In this document: in pieces, positions 16,194 through 25,178 of the stretch | Layout: every line of letters starts with the position of its first letter | Position numbering within the stretch: the stretch's first letter is position 1 | NCBI RefSeq assembly: GCF_040222815.1 | Contig: NZ_JAVKCH010000057.1 | Location: forward strand, 62,001 to 126,000 | Length of the DNA stretch: 64,000 bases | Source: Imperialibacter sp040222815 | Lineage (GTDB): Bacteria; Bacteroidota; Bacteroidia; Cytophagales; Cyclobacteriaceae | Reading direction: 5' to 3' | The notes under the pieces: model-generated | Databases searched by the model: none | What the model saw: only the letters and a program-made list of their open reading frames with translations | What the model was told of the DNA's origin: nothing | Position numbers and translations under genes: made by a program

Positions 16194-17645
16194 CTAGGCG
16201 AATAGTTCTCTGGTGGAGTCTATGCTGCTGATATCGTCTCCAATGATATACAGGAAGTCGCCTTCCACAAGCTCTGTGGCTCCTCCGGGCACAAAATACT
16301 TTTTGTCCCGTTTGATCATTACCACCAATACTGACGGAGGTATGCCCAGTTGGTAAATTTTCTTTCCTACCACACTGCTGCCCGCCCTTACTAGTATTTC
16401 TGAAGACGTGCCCTTCACATTTTCGATGAAACCGGAGCTCAACCCCTCAGGTACCTTGTCGGCGTCTTTCACTCCCAATAATTTGGCCATAAAGGAAATG
16501 GTGGTCCCCTGAATGGTCACTGACAGCAAAGTGATGAAGAAAACGATATTAAAAATTACATCGGCATTTTCCACACCTGCCACCATGGGATAGGTGGCGA
16601 AAACGATGGGTACAGCACCCCGCAAACCAACCCACGATATAAAAAGTTTAGTGCGAAACCCAAGCCTGAAGGCCGCCAGACTCACAAACACACTCAAAGG
16701 TCTTGCAACCAGGATCATAAACAAGGCTATAGGAAGGCCAATTGAAATGATGGGAATGATTTGTGATGGAAACACCAATAGCCCCAGCGTAAGGAACAAT
16801 ATGATCTGCATCAACCAGGCCACCCCATCAAAGAATTTGATAGTAGAGCTTTTGTGGATAAGATTGGTGTTGCCCAACATCACTGCACAGATGTAAACTG
16901 CCAGAAAGCCGTTGCCCCCAATAAAATCGGTGACGGAGAACGTAATAAAGCACAAGGTGAGTGCAAGCACAGGGTACAGCCCTTCGAAATCCAGCTTGAT
17001 TTTATTGATCACCAGCTTGCTTAGCTTTCCGAAGAGGAAGCCAGAGGCTCCTCCCAAAGCAAATTGAAAGAAGAGGCTCCCCAGCGCCGCAACAAAATCT
17101 AGCTCGTGCACCTGTTCAATTCCTACAAGCGTGATGGTGAGAAAGTAGGCCATGGGGTCGTTGCTCCCACTTTCAAGCTCAAGAATGGGCCTTATATTTC
17201 CTTTCAGGTTGATCCCTTTTGACCGAAGAATAGAAAATACAGCTGCTGCGTCCGTTGAAGATACAATGGAACCGAGCAGGAGCCCGTCAAGAAGTGTAAA
17301 GTCTGATATCCAGTAAATAAACAACCCCACGCTGCCTGCGGTGAGAAACACCCCCACCGTGGCCAGAGTGATGCCCTGGCCAAGCACCGGTTTCACACTG
17401 TCCCAACGGGTGTCGAGCCCGCCTGAAAACAGGATGATGTTCAAGGCAACCACGCCAATGAACTGCGCCGATACGGGATTATCGAAATAGATGCCACCAA
17501 TACCATCCGAACCTGCCAGCATGCCAACGATAAGGAAAAGAATGAGAGTAGGCACGCCCAGCTTATAGGTTGTTTTGCCGGCAAAAATGCTCAGCAGCAG
17601 CAGGATTGAACCCACCAAAAGGATGTTGTGACTGGTTATGACCAT
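16194..17645 (-). CDS. CPA1-type cation/proton antiporter with RCK_C domain (NhaP2/CvrA-like)
   Basis: 483 aa. About 12 hydrophobic segments (1-385) form a Na+/H+-exchanger domain with SSTDAAAVFSIL and the ELESGSNDPMAYFLTI ion-site motif carrying the ND pair. The C-terminal 80 residues form a TrkA-C/RCK_C ligand-binding domain (EILVRAGSSVVGKKIYQLGIP). This layout is that of potassium/proton antiporters of the NhaP2/CvrA group, which protect against high K+ or alkaline and osmotic stress. The DUF3124 gene lies 11 nt upstream on the same strand, so the two are likely co-transcribed. Confidence 0.92.
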   Translation of the reverse strand: MVITSHNILLVGSILLLLSIFAGKTTYKLGVPTLILFLIVGMLAGSDGIGGIYFDNPVSAQFIGVVALNIILFSGGLDTRWDSVKPVLGQGITLATVGVFLTAGSVGLFIYWISDFTLLDGLLLGSIVSSTDAAAVFSILRSKGINLKGNIRPILELESGSNDPMAYFLTITLVGIEQVHELDFVAALGSLFFQFALGGASGFLFGKLSKLVINKIKLDFEGLYPVLALTLCFITFSVTDFIGGNGFLAVYICAVMLGNTNLIHKSSTIKFFDGVAWLMQIILFLTLGLLVFPSQIIPIISIGLPIALFMILVARPLSVFVSLAAFRLGFRTKLFISWVGLRGAVPIVFATYPMVAGVENADVIFNIVFFITLLSVTIQGTTISFMAKLLGVKDADKVPEGLSSGFIENVKGTSSEILVRAGSSVVGKKIYQLGIPPSVLVVMIKRDKKYFVPGGATELVEGDFLYIIGDDISSIDSTRELFA

Positions 17646-17656
17646 CTGCTTTCTGT

Positions 17657-18205
17657 CTATTTTTTTACAACAAGCCCATTGCTTTTAAACTCATGGTCCC
17701 TTCCTGCCGTTTTTCCATACATCAGCGCCTCCACCACTGGCTGGAAAACGGCCGTTTCGGCACTCCATTCTACAAAAAAGTTGGCTCCAGATCCACCCGA
17801 TTCGTCATTCTGCGGAATAAAGTATTCGATGGTTTCCATTGGCCCCGCCTCTACTCTTCTAGGTGTAAATTGCCTGACCAGCTGGCCCCGGGTGTCGTAG
17901 TAGTCAACCCGGGTGATGTTAATTGACGTGGTGGGGTCGGTGTTCCTTATACTCAACAAGATAGAAAGATTCTGCCGGGAATTGTCGGACAGGGGGATGC
18001 TTGAATAAGCGGGTACGTACATTTTCTGTCCCCTCGCCAATGTGATGTCTGGCGGAGCCACATAGTTTTCCTCGATGTGGCTTTCACTCAATATTGAAAT
18101 ATCTTCCTGCATCTGGGCCAGGTAGAGGGTAATGACTACGAGAAATATATACCCAAGCAGAAAGCCCCCTGCAATTCGCAGGAGTTGTTTTTTTGGATCA
18201 TCCAT
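17657..18205 (-). CDS. DUF3124 family membrane-anchored protein
   Basis: 182 aa. One N-terminal membrane helix (about 10-30, IAGGFLLGYIFLVVITLYLA) anchors a periplasmic beta-rich domain. DUF3124 signatures are GQKMYVPAYSSIP, LSIRNTD, VDYYDTRGQLVRQF and the near-C-terminal ESGGSGANFFVEWSA. The function is unknown. The 11-nt gap to the downstream CPA1 antiporter suggests a link to ion homeostasis, but that is only context. Confidence 0.85.
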   Translation of the reverse strand: MDDPKKQLLRIAGGFLLGYIFLVVITLYLAQMQEDISILSESHIEENYVAPPDITLARGQKMYVPAYSSIPLSDNSRQNLSILLSIRNTDPTTSINITRVDYYDTRGQLVRQFTPRRVEAGPMETIEYFIPQNDESGGSGANFFVEWSAETAVFQPVVEALMYGKTAGRDHEFKSNGLVVKK

Positions 18206-18277
18206 GTAAGCTTCTTTTTTAGTTAAAACTGTATAAAGGCAGATTCAATCCGCCTGATATTCGGTATCAGTCTTTTG

Positions 18278-18314
18278 CGGAGGCGGGAAACCTTGCAGCA
18301 GCACCCGCCTTCCG
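18278..18314. repeat. GC-rich hairpin in the DUF3124 leader
   Basis: CGGAGGCGGG (18278-18287) pairs with CCCGCCTTCCG (18304-18314) with one bulged base and a 16-nt loop. There is no T-tract on either strand. It lies between the small hypothetical gene and DUF3124, so it may end or stabilise the transcript of one of them. A smaller 6-bp stem CTGATA/TATCAG at 18254-18270 lies beside it. Confidence 0.5.
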
Positions 18315-18335
18315 GCTGACTAAAAAGAAAGGATG

Positions 18336-18668
18336 TTACCTGAAGAAATGAAAGGGGAATAGTTGTGTTGATCGGAAAAGGTGCAGCCACGGGCAGGCCT
18401 TCCCCGCCGATTGCACCAATTCATTGCGGTTAACATGCACGGCAGAGAACACAGCAGGACGGGCAGAAAAGAGAACAAGGTAAGGTAGCTCTGTTTTTTG
18501 ACGAGTCGAGCTAAGCCGGGCTTGAAATAAAAACTCTCCAGACGGGTCGGATAACAGCGAGGTCAGCTCGTCGTAGTGGTGGTCGAAGACCGTGCGCACA
18601 GTCTCGTGTCCCGGGGGAAAGGCGATGATGAGTAAAAGAAAGAATGCGATGACCCTGAACCGAAGCAG
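18336..18668 (-). CDS. Hypothetical small secreted or membrane-anchored protein
   Basis: 110 aa from the Met at 18668; the frame extends 14 codons more to 18710. The start MLLRFRVIAFFLLLIIAFPPG is a plausible signal or anchor. The remainder (HYDELTSLLSDPSGEFLFQARLSS, PYLVLFSARPAVFSAV, then FHFFR) matches no family I know. The size and signal-like start favour a real gene, but composition gives little support. It shares its strand with DUF3124 and the antiporter, separated by 130 nt with a hairpin. Confidence 0.42.
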   Translation of the reverse strand: MLRFRVIAFFLLLIIAFPPGHETVRTVFDHHYDELTSLLSDPSGEFLFQARLSSTRQKTELPYLVLFSARPAVFSAVHVNRNELVQSAGKACPWLHLFRSTQLFPFHFFR

Positions 18669-19014
18669 CATATTGCAAAATAACAACATTTGAGACAAAG
18701 GGAAAGACAAAGAAGTTCCCGGCCACGTTAAACTTCATTCAACACAGGCTCAGGGTTTTACCTTCAAGGCTGTTCAACTGCTCCGAAGCGGGGCGCCATC
18801 AAGGGTAAAACAGTTTTGAAAGGCCTGTTATACTTTGTGTGGGCTTCTCTTAGCAAGATATCTTTAAACCATCAACATCTTCCAGGACAATACATTTACC
18901 GACCTACGATAGTTGGCAATAAATGAAAATTAGTCGCACATCAGGGATAAAAGGGTAACGAAGGTCTTAACTTAGCGGCACTATTTTCGGTGCTAAAATT
19001 CTTACACGTTAAAC
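18669..19014. other. Divergent intergenic region before rmuC
   Basis: 346 bp. GTTTTACC (18755-18762) and GGTAAAAC (18804-18811) form an 8-bp inverted repeat with a 41-nt gap, and TATTTTCG near 18980 could be a degenerate -7 element for rmuC. I see no RNA gene or convincing small coding frame. Confidence 0.4.
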
Positions 19015-20349
19015 ATGGATTTGATTTCACTCCTTATCGGATTAGCCATTGGCTTGGTGGCTACAGCACTTGTCCTGCTAGCCAGGCAGTCGACCACCAA
19101 ACAAAGTTTGCAACGTGAGTTCGAAGCAAAAAGCAATGAGCAGAATACACAAAACGCCCTACTGAAGGGCAAGCTGGAAGATGTGGAGAAAGAGGCAGCC
19201 GGATATGTGCAGGAGATAAAGTCAGAAAGAGAAAAGGTAATTCAACTGAGCACAAGAAATTCCACGCTGGAGGCCAATTATAAAAATCTACAGGAGAGGC
19301 TGGACGAGCACAAAAAGGAAGTGGCTGAGCTCCAGCAACGTTTCACCGTAGAGTTCAAGCACCTTGCTCAGGAAATCTTTGAAGAAAAAAGTAAAAAATT
19401 CACTGACCAGAATAAGACGAATATAGCCGAGGTGCTCAATCCGCTACGGGAGAAAATAGCCGAGTTTGAAAAAAAGGTGGAAGACACGAACAAAGAAAGC
19501 CTGAAGTGGAACAGCAGCCTGAGCGAGCAAATCAAAAACCTCCGTGAGCTGAATCAACAGATTACCAAAGAAGCGGAGAACCTCACCCGAGCCTTGAAAG
19601 GCGACAGCAAATCACAGGGAAGCTGGGGTGAAATGCAGCTGGAGGCGATCCTCGAAAAAGCCGGGCTCCAAAAAGACATCCACTACTTCAAAGAGAAGAA
19701 CTTCAAGAATGAGGACGGCTCCAATCAGCGCCCCGACTACATCATCAAACTTCCGGATGAAAAGTATCTGGTCCTTGATTCAAAAGTATCGCTAACTGCC
19801 TATACTAACTTTTTCAATGCTGAAAACAACCTGGAACAAGCGAAATTCCTGAAGATGCATATTGATAGCATTTACAGTCATATCAAGTTGCTCGGCGAGC
19901 GCAACTACCAAAACCTGTACGAAATCAGCCAGCCCGACTACGTCATGATGTTTGTTGCGAACGAACCCGCACTGACGGTTGCTTACAAAGAGGATCATGC
20001 GCTCTATGAAAAAGGGCTCGATAAAAATATCGTACTGGTGTCCACCACCACGCTCCTTGCCACCCTGCGCACTATTTCGTACATATGGAAGCAGGACATG
20101 CAGAATAAAAATGCTGAGGAGATTGCCAGGCAAGCAGGTGCGCTTTACGACAAATTCGACGGTTTCGTGGCCGACTTGGTGAAGGTGGGCAACAGCCTTA
20201 AGCAAACCAAGGAAAATTACGATGCGGCAATGAACAAGCTGGTAGACGGCAAGGACAACCTTGTGCGCAAAACCGAGCGGTTGAGAGAGCTGGGAGCAAA
20301 AACCACCAAGCAACTTGACCAGAGGCTCATCGACAGATCAATGGACTAA
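19015..20349 (+). CDS. rmuC: DNA recombination protein RmuC
   Basis: 444 aa. An N-terminal membrane helix (LIGLAIGLVATALVLLA, about 5-23) is followed by a long coiled coil (about 30-185) and the conserved RmuC domain (about 195-420), including GDSKSQGSWGEMQLEAILEKAGL, the nuclease-like PDYIIKLPDEKYLVLDSKVSLTAY and IWKQDMQNKNAEEIARQAG. RmuC limits inversions at short inverted repeats and is related to PD-(D/E)XK nucleases. Length and domain order are usual. The GroES-like gene follows on the same strand after a 59-nt spacer. Confidence 0.95.
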   Translation: MDLISLLIGLAIGLVATALVLLARQSTTKQSLQREFEAKSNEQNTQNALLKGKLEDVEKEAAGYVQEIKSEREKVIQLSTRNSTLEANYKNLQERLDEHKKEVAELQQRFTVEFKHLAQEIFEEKSKKFTDQNKTNIAEVLNPLREKIAEFEKKVEDTNKESLKWNSSLSEQIKNLRELNQQITKEAENLTRALKGDSKSQGSWGEMQLEAILEKAGLQKDIHYFKEKNFKNEDGSNQRPDYIIKLPDEKYLVLDSKVSLTAYTNFFNAENNLEQAKFLKMHIDSIYSHIKLLGERNYQNLYEISQPDYVMMFVANEPALTVAYKEDHALYEKGLDKNIVLVSTTTLLATLRTISYIWKQDMQNKNAEEIARQAGALYDKFDGFVADLVKVGNSLKQTKENYDAAMNKLVDGKDNLVRKTERLRELGAKTTKQLDQRLIDRSMD

Positions 20350-20408
20350 ACTGTTTTGTGCATTTTTTGGTTTAAGAGTAACTTTGAAACCTGATGAAGG
20401 GAAAAAGA

Positions 20409-20789
20409 ATGGAATTGACAGCAGACAACAAGCTGAAAAAGCTGGTGATAGTGGGCGACAGGGTATTGGTCAAGCCAAAAAAGGAATCAGAGAAAACTGA
20501 AAGTGGGCTTTACCTGCCTCCGGGAGTGCAGGAGAAGGAAAAAATACAAAGCGGATACATCGTGAAAGCGGGGCCTGGCTACCCTATCCCTATGCAGGCC
20601 GATGATGACGAGCCGTGGAAAGCCGAGGAGGATAAGGTAAAATACGTGCCCCTACAAGCCAAAGAAGGTGACATGGCCATTTTCCTGCAAAAGGCAGCTT
20701 TTGAGGTGCACTACAAAGGCGAAAAGTACTTCATTGTGCCGCAGTCGGCTATTTTGATGCTGGAGCGGGAAGAGGATTTGTTTGATTAG
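20409..20789 (+). CDS. GroES-like co-chaperone homologue
   Basis: 126 aa from MELTADNKLKKL; five codons upstream (MKGKR) are also open. GroES features are VIVGDRVLVKPKKESEKTESGLYLPP, a mobile-loop-like ESGLYLPPGVQEKEK, SGYIVKAGPGYP and the closing FIVPQSAILMLE. It is longer than GroES (about 95 aa) because of a charged insertion around residues 65-80 (QADDDEPWKAEEDKVKYVP). No groEL is adjacent, so it is a solitary paralogue rather than the main GroES. Its exact role is unknown; a chaperonin-related role is inferred from fold only. Confidence 0.82.
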   Translation: MELTADNKLKKLVIVGDRVLVKPKKESEKTESGLYLPPGVQEKEKIQSGYIVKAGPGYPIPMQADDDEPWKAEEDKVKYVPLQAKEGDMAIFLQKAAFEVHYKGEKYFIVPQSAILMLEREEDLFD

Positions 20790-20805
20790 ACTTCAGTTTA
20801 TCTGA

Positions 20806-21384
20806 ATGGCAGCCACTTTCTTAAAATTTCCTGAAAGAATCCGATTTTCGGATGACGAATTGCTGGAAATCTGCTTGGCTAACAAAGAACTACGTATAGA
20901 AAGAGACGTGCAGGGGAATCTTATCATTGATTCCCTGGCGGGATGCCGTACAAGCCGCTTCGGCTTAAAAATTCTAGCACAGCTGGGCAACTGGGCAGAG
21001 AAAAATTTCAGCCTTGGAATAGCCTTTTCCAATGGCGGATTTATTTTGCCCGATGGCTCCATGAAAGCTGCTCACGCAACCTGGGTGTCGTTAGAAAAAT
21101 GGAGTCAAATCAGCGACGAACAGAAAAACAAGTTTGCACCAATTACTCCCGATTTTATCATCGAACTTAAGTCTCCTTCTGATTCCTTTACTACATTAAA
21201 GAAAAAGATGGAAGAATGGATAGCCAACGGAGTGCGATTAGGCTGGCTGATCGACCCAGAACTGAAAAAAGCGTTTATCTACAAGCCTTCTCAGCCTGTC
21301 AAAGAGGTTGACTCATTTGATTTTTTCCTGGACGGCGAAAACGTGCTACCTGGCTTCCAACTGGACCTTTCGAAATTGACATAG
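20806..21384 (+). CDS. Uma2 family (DUF820) putative endonuclease with altered active site
   Basis: 192 aa. The fold is recognisable by FSDDELLEICLANKELRIERD, FILPDGSMKAAHATWVS and TPDFIIELKSPSDS. The E-x-K half of the PD-(D/E)XK site is intact (E120, K122), but the catalytic Asp expected in the segment usually reading S-P-D-A is His90 here (codon CAC at 21073-21075). The family is abundant in cyanobacteria and scattered in Bacteroidota, with unproven function. It is 16 nt behind the GroES-like gene and converges with the next gene with 4 nt to spare. Confidence 0.85.
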   Translation: MAATFLKFPERIRFSDDELLEICLANKELRIERDVQGNLIIDSLAGCRTSRFGLKILAQLGNWAEKNFSLGIAFSNGGFILPDGSMKAAHATWVSLEKWSQISDEQKNKFAPITPDFIIELKSPSDSFTTLKKKMEEWIANGVRLGWLIDPELKKAFIYKPSQPVKEVDSFDFFLDGENVLPGFQLDLSKLT

Positions 21385-21388
21385 AGGA

Positions 21389-22372
21389 TTAAACATCCGC
21401 CTCATACTTCAACCCAATCTTTTCTCTGATCCTATCGAGGGTCTTTAATACAAGAAGGCTATCGCCATAGCTCCACAAATCACTTTCCGTCTTACCTTCA
21501 TCAAGACATTTGTGCACTTCTGCCACCTGATAGTTAAGCCCATTGCTCGGGTAGTCAAACTTGACCAGGCCCCTGGGTTTCCAGTCAGTAAAAATGTTGA
21601 TGTTGGTTTGTCCCCAAAAAGGCTGGTCAATTTGAATGCGACTCTTCGATCCGTTGATGCTGGCCACCTGGGTATTATTTGAAATAATCGAGCACGAAAG
21701 GCTGGCAATGGCACCATTGTCGTATTCCAGCAGCATGGCACACTGCTCGTCTACGCCAGTTGGACCAATCACTCCGCTGGCCTGTATTTTTGCAGGCTCG
21801 CCCAAAAGAGCAGTAGTGAGAAATACCGGATAGATACCCACGTCCAGCAATGCCCCGCCACCCAATTCTTTGTTAAACAGTCGAGCCCCCGGGTCATAAG
21901 GAGCTTTGAAACCAAAATCAGCCTGAATAGAAACAACATGGCCTATCTCCTCTTTCTTTACAATCTCTATCACTCGCTTCATAGAAGGAAGAAACCTTGT
22001 CCACAAAGCCTCCATGATAAACACACCTGACTCACGGGCCACCTCATATACCTCTTTGGCCTGCTGGTAATTCATGGCGAAGGGCTTCTCGCAAAGAACT
22101 GGCTTGCCAAAACGCAGACAGGCTTTTGCCAGCGATGCGTGGGACGGATGTGTCGTAGCTATGTAAACTATGTCGACCTCTTTGTCAAGGATGAGATCCT
22201 CGTAATTGTCGTAAAACGTCTTCGCTTCAAAACGTTCAGCAAAAGCTTCTGCATTTTTTCTGTCTCTTGAGGCCACCGCTACCAACTGGGCAGTGGGAAT
22301 CACTTTTAACGCTTCCGCAAATTTGTGGGCAATTCTCCCCAGTCCAACAATCCCCCAGCGATAGGTATTCAT
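21389..22372 (-). CDS. Gfo/Idh/MocA family oxidoreductase
   Basis: 327 aa, NAD(P)-dependent. The Rossmann motif IVGLGRIAHKFAEAL opens the protein, DIVYIATTHPSHASLAKACL and KPVLCEKPFAMN (with the conserved EKP) complete the N-terminal domain, and the C-terminal alpha/beta domain contains GGGALLDVGIYP. Length and motifs resemble dimeric dihydrodiol or 1,5-anhydrofructose reductases, but the substrate cannot be assigned. It is in a minus-strand pair with the FAD oxidoreductase gene (86 nt upstream), without evidence of a shared pathway. Confidence 0.9.
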   Translation of the reverse strand: MNTYRWGIVGLGRIAHKFAEALKVIPTAQLVAVASRDRKNAEAFAERFEAKTFYDNYEDLILDKEVDIVYIATTHPSHASLAKACLRFGKPVLCEKPFAMNYQQAKEVYEVARESGVFIMEALWTRFLPSMKRVIEIVKKEEIGHVVSIQADFGFKAPYDPGARLFNKELGGGALLDVGIYPVFLTTALLGEPAKIQASGVIGPTGVDEQCAMLLEYDNGAIASLSCSIISNNTQVASINGSKSRIQIDQPFWGQTNINIFTDWKPRGLVKFDYPSNGLNYQVAEVHKCLDEGKTESDLWSYGDSLLVLKTLDRIREKIGLKYEADV

Positions 22373-22458
22373 TAATTCTCTTTTATTAGAATAGTATTAG
22401 ACAAATCTTTAGCTAAATACATCAATATTTTCATTTGAACGCCAATTTATAACAATAG

Positions 22459-23688
22459 TTATACTATCAAACCACTACTTTTTAACCTGCTGAGTGAGAG
22501 CAAAGTAGGGAGCCCCTGCTGACCGGCGATAATACTTGCTGCCAGCTTGCCCAGGCCCGGCCCATGCTTGAAACCATGTCCCGATCCTCCACCCAGCAAC
22601 CAAACGTTCGAAGCTTCGGGATGTGTGTCCAGAATAAAGCTCCCATCAGGCGTATTTGTGTATTGACACACCCTGGACTCAACCAGTGGCAGACTTCCTA
22701 GGCCCGGAAACCGATGATGCGCATAATCTCTTGCTCTCTCCACTTCCGACTCTTCTGGTATCCGGCTCTGCGTTGTTGGGTCAATTTCACGACCCCGCTT
22801 GTCGGACGCTACCTTAAAGCCCCTTTGAAAGCCCCCGGGAATGCCGTAAAAGCCCCCATCATTGGCCATATCAATCCAGCTAGGCAAATTTGCTTCAAAA
22901 AACCCAGCTTTTGCAGCAGGCAAACCAAAGTAATGCACTTCCTGGCGGGTTACGGCCAGGTGCTGTCCGAGCACCTCCGGAAACAACGACTTGAGCCACG
23001 GGCCACCGGCGAACAGGTAGATGTCCATTTCATGCCTGCCTCCTGATGAAGTTTTACAGCCACCCATTTTACCATTTCTAACTGAACCTGGCGTCAGCGC
23101 CCCTGCAACATATTGACCTCCCTCAGAGACAAATTTTTTCAGCACAGCCTGACAGCTTTCCCTGGCTTTAAGCACGCCTGCCTTTTCTTCCAGAATCAGG
23201 TATGAAAGATCGGAACAATTCACATACGAAAACCGATCCGGCACTTCAGTGGCTTTGTAAAGCTGGTAAGGAAGCTTCAAACCATCCATCTGAACGACGG
23301 CGCTCTCCATCTCGTTGTCATTTTCACCCACCATCCACAGATTGCCCGTAGTATGCAACAGCTTGCTGCCTTCCCAAGCCTCTGCCTCCTTCCACATATC
23401 GTACGACTCATTGGCGAGCTTTGTGTAAAAGGTGTTGCTGCCATATACGCTTCTCATTAATCTGGTCTCGCCTCCGGAACTTGACAAGGAATTGCCCGCA
23501 CCCCATGGATCAAACAGCGTTACTTTGTAGCCAAGCCTAAGCAAATTCAGTGCAGTCCACCCGCCAAAAGCACCCGCACCAGCCACAGTAATACGGGTCG
23601 ATAAAGGAAGGGATGGCTTAAGACCAGCCACAACATTATCGGCCTCAGCGTATCTGGGGGCAATGGTCGACATATTTTTCCAGGCCAT
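22459..23688 (-). CDS. FAD-dependent oxidoreductase, monomeric sarcosine oxidase-like (DAO family)
   Basis: 409 aa. The N-terminal FAD motif is ITVAGAGAFGGWTALNLLRLGYKVTLFDP (about 33-60), followed by SSSGGETRLMRSVYG, typical of the MSOX/NikD branch. The C-terminal half holds the cysteine in RVCQYTNTPDGSFILDTHPE that carries FAD covalently in MSOX, and GGGSGHGFKHGPGLGKLAA. The enzyme likely oxidises a secondary amine or N-methyl amino acid with production of H2O2. A cytoplasmic location is expected because no signal peptide is visible. Met6 (23673) is an alternative start. Confidence 0.87.
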   Translation of the reverse strand: MAWKNMSTIAPRYAEADNVVAGLKPSLPLSTRITVAGAGAFGGWTALNLLRLGYKVTLFDPWGAGNSLSSSGGETRLMRSVYGSNTFYTKLANESYDMWKEAEAWEGSKLLHTTGNLWMVGENDNEMESAVVQMDGLKLPYQLYKATEVPDRFSYVNCSDLSYLILEEKAGVLKARESCQAVLKKFVSEGGQYVAGALTPGSVRNGKMGGCKTSSGGRHEMDIYLFAGGPWLKSLFPEVLGQHLAVTRQEVHYFGLPAAKAGFFEANLPSWIDMANDGGFYGIPGGFQRGFKVASDKRGREIDPTTQSRIPEESEVERARDYAHHRFPGLGSLPLVESRVCQYTNTPDGSFILDTHPEASNVWLLGGGSGHGFKHGPGLGKLAASIIAGQQGLPTLLSLSRLKSSGLIV

Positions 23689-23794
23689 GGGGTATAATTA
23701 TTTTGATGTGTTATTAGAGTTCTGGTAACTTGATTTTACTTGGTAAATGAAATTTATGTAATATTGAATTAGAACCTTAATTAAAACGAAAATT

Positions 23795-24712
23795 ATGGAA
23801 GAACAGGCGTCGGGATTTCTTCTTGCTTGGCACAACTTCATGGAAAATGGAGCCTATGTATTGATTGCTCTCGCAGTGGTCATATACATCATTACTAAGC
23901 TTCGCATTTCCAGTTTTAAAGAGCTCAAGCAGAAGTATGATTTTACTAGTAAGTATGAATCAAAGCTCCTTTGGGTGATGCATTTGTGCATTGCGCTGGC
24001 CATTACAGCGTATGCCAACACTTATAAAGACGAGACAGTCGAGCTAAACTTTGTGTGGTTCTTCGTCAGGCTGTTTATCACCATTGCCATAGGTACTTTG
24101 TACGGTTATGTTGCATTTCTTATCCTTAAATTCTATTACCCTACAGCCCAGTCCAAAAGGCTGAAAAAGTTCAGATATACTCCCCGGGTCAATCCTAAAA
24201 CTGGCAACAAAATGAAGCTGCTTAGTGAAGAAGAAGAGGATGTTTACCTTGACGAGGGGATGCAGGCGGAAGAGAATATCTTCAGTGTTGACTACGACGT
24301 TTGGATAGATCAGGAAACAGGCGAAACTAAGATTGAAAAGTATCCGGGCAACCTCATTGCGATTGAGTGCGACAGGTGTGGCTTCCAAACGCTGAAGCTC
24401 GAAAGCGAGGAAATTATCAGCGAGGCCACGGAAACAGCGGAAGGTAAAATTGTACAGCATTTCAAATGCTCATACTGCAACCGCATTAAACACAAAGACA
24501 AGAAACTGGGGCTGGTTAGAAAAGATGGCCAGTTTATTGTGCCGGAGAACGCCACGTTTGTTGATGATCCTTTGGGTGGTAAAAAGGTAATTCTTATCAA
24601 GGTGGAGATTCATGCCAAAGACGGTGAATCTAAATCCTTCGAGTTCCAAAACCTTAAAGAGGCACAGAAATTCATGGACGAGTTTGACTTTGACCGTGTA
24701 GTGGAAAAGTGA
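23795..24712 (+). CDS. Unrecognised membrane protein with C-terminal zinc-ribbon-like domain
   Basis: 305 aa. Three hydrophobic helices (about 17-35, 57-75 and 89-115) are followed by a basic linker (KRLKKFRYTPRVNPKTGNKMK), an acidic stretch (SEEEEDVYLDEG) and a domain with two CxxC pairs, CDRCGF and CSYCNR, spaced about 36 residues apart, likely a zinc ribbon. I do not recognise the family. It overlaps the DUF2141 gene by 4 nt (GTGA), so the two are translationally coupled. The CxxC pairs lie on the side after the last helix; which side of the membrane cannot be told from sequence alone. Confidence 0.8.
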   Translation: MEEQASGFLLAWHNFMENGAYVLIALAVVIYIITKLRISSFKELKQKYDFTSKYESKLLWVMHLCIALAITAYANTYKDETVELNFVWFFVRLFITIAIGTLYGYVAFLILKFYYPTAQSKRLKKFRYTPRVNPKTGNKMKLLSEEEEDVYLDEGMQAEENIFSVDYDVWIDQETGETKIEKYPGNLIAIECDRCGFQTLKLESEEIISEATETAEGKIVQHFKCSYCNRIKHKDKKLGLVRKDGQFIVPENATFVDDPLGGKKVILIKVEIHAKDGESKSFEFQNLKEAQKFMDEFDFDRVVEK

Positions 24713-25119
24713 TAGTCGCAGTTCTAAGCCTTCTTTTGAATTGGCTCCAAAGTGATTCATCAGGCACACTTACTGTGGAGATCAAAGGGATAAAAAATGT
24801 AAAGGGCGACATTCGTGTGGCCCTTTACGATTTAAAAGAGAATTTTCTTACGGATCGGCTTTACAAAGGCAAGGTAGAAAAGGTAAGCGGAGAGTCGACC
24901 CGGGTGCAATTCACAAATCTTCCCTTTGGCTCTTATGCCATTAGTGTGTTTCACGACGAGAATGAAAACGGCAAGCTTGACACTGGCCTGTTCGGCATAC
25001 CAAAAGAACCTTATGGTTTTGGAAATGATTCCATGGGGGTATTTGGCCCTCCTGATTTCGAAGAAGCGTCAGTTACCTTTCAAGCAAAGACTACCACCCA
25101 CAGCATCTCGCTTCGATAA
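24709..25119 (+). CDS. DUF2141 family exported protein
   Basis: 136 aa, GTG start overlapping the upstream stop (GTGA). The start IVAVLSLLLNWLQSD is a short signal-like helix. The DUF2141 domain is clear from GDIRVALYDLKENFL, FTNLPFGSYAISVFHDENENGKLDTG and the GIPKEPYGFGND segment, with a calcium-loop-like DENENGKLD. The family is a small extracytoplasmic beta-sandwich of unknown function, common in Bacteroidota and Proteobacteria. Coupling to a zinc-ribbon membrane protein is unusual. Confidence 0.87.
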   Translation: MIVAVLSLLLNWLQSDSSGTLTVEIKGIKNVKGDIRVALYDLKENFLTDRLYKGKVEKVSGESTRVQFTNLPFGSYAISVFHDENENGKLDTGLFGIPKEPYGFGNDSMGVFGPPDFEEASVTFQAKTTTHSISLR

Positions 25120-25178
25120 TTCGTCAGATATTACTATCTCGTAAAAAGGAAAAGCATAGTCTACCGACCAATCCAGCC

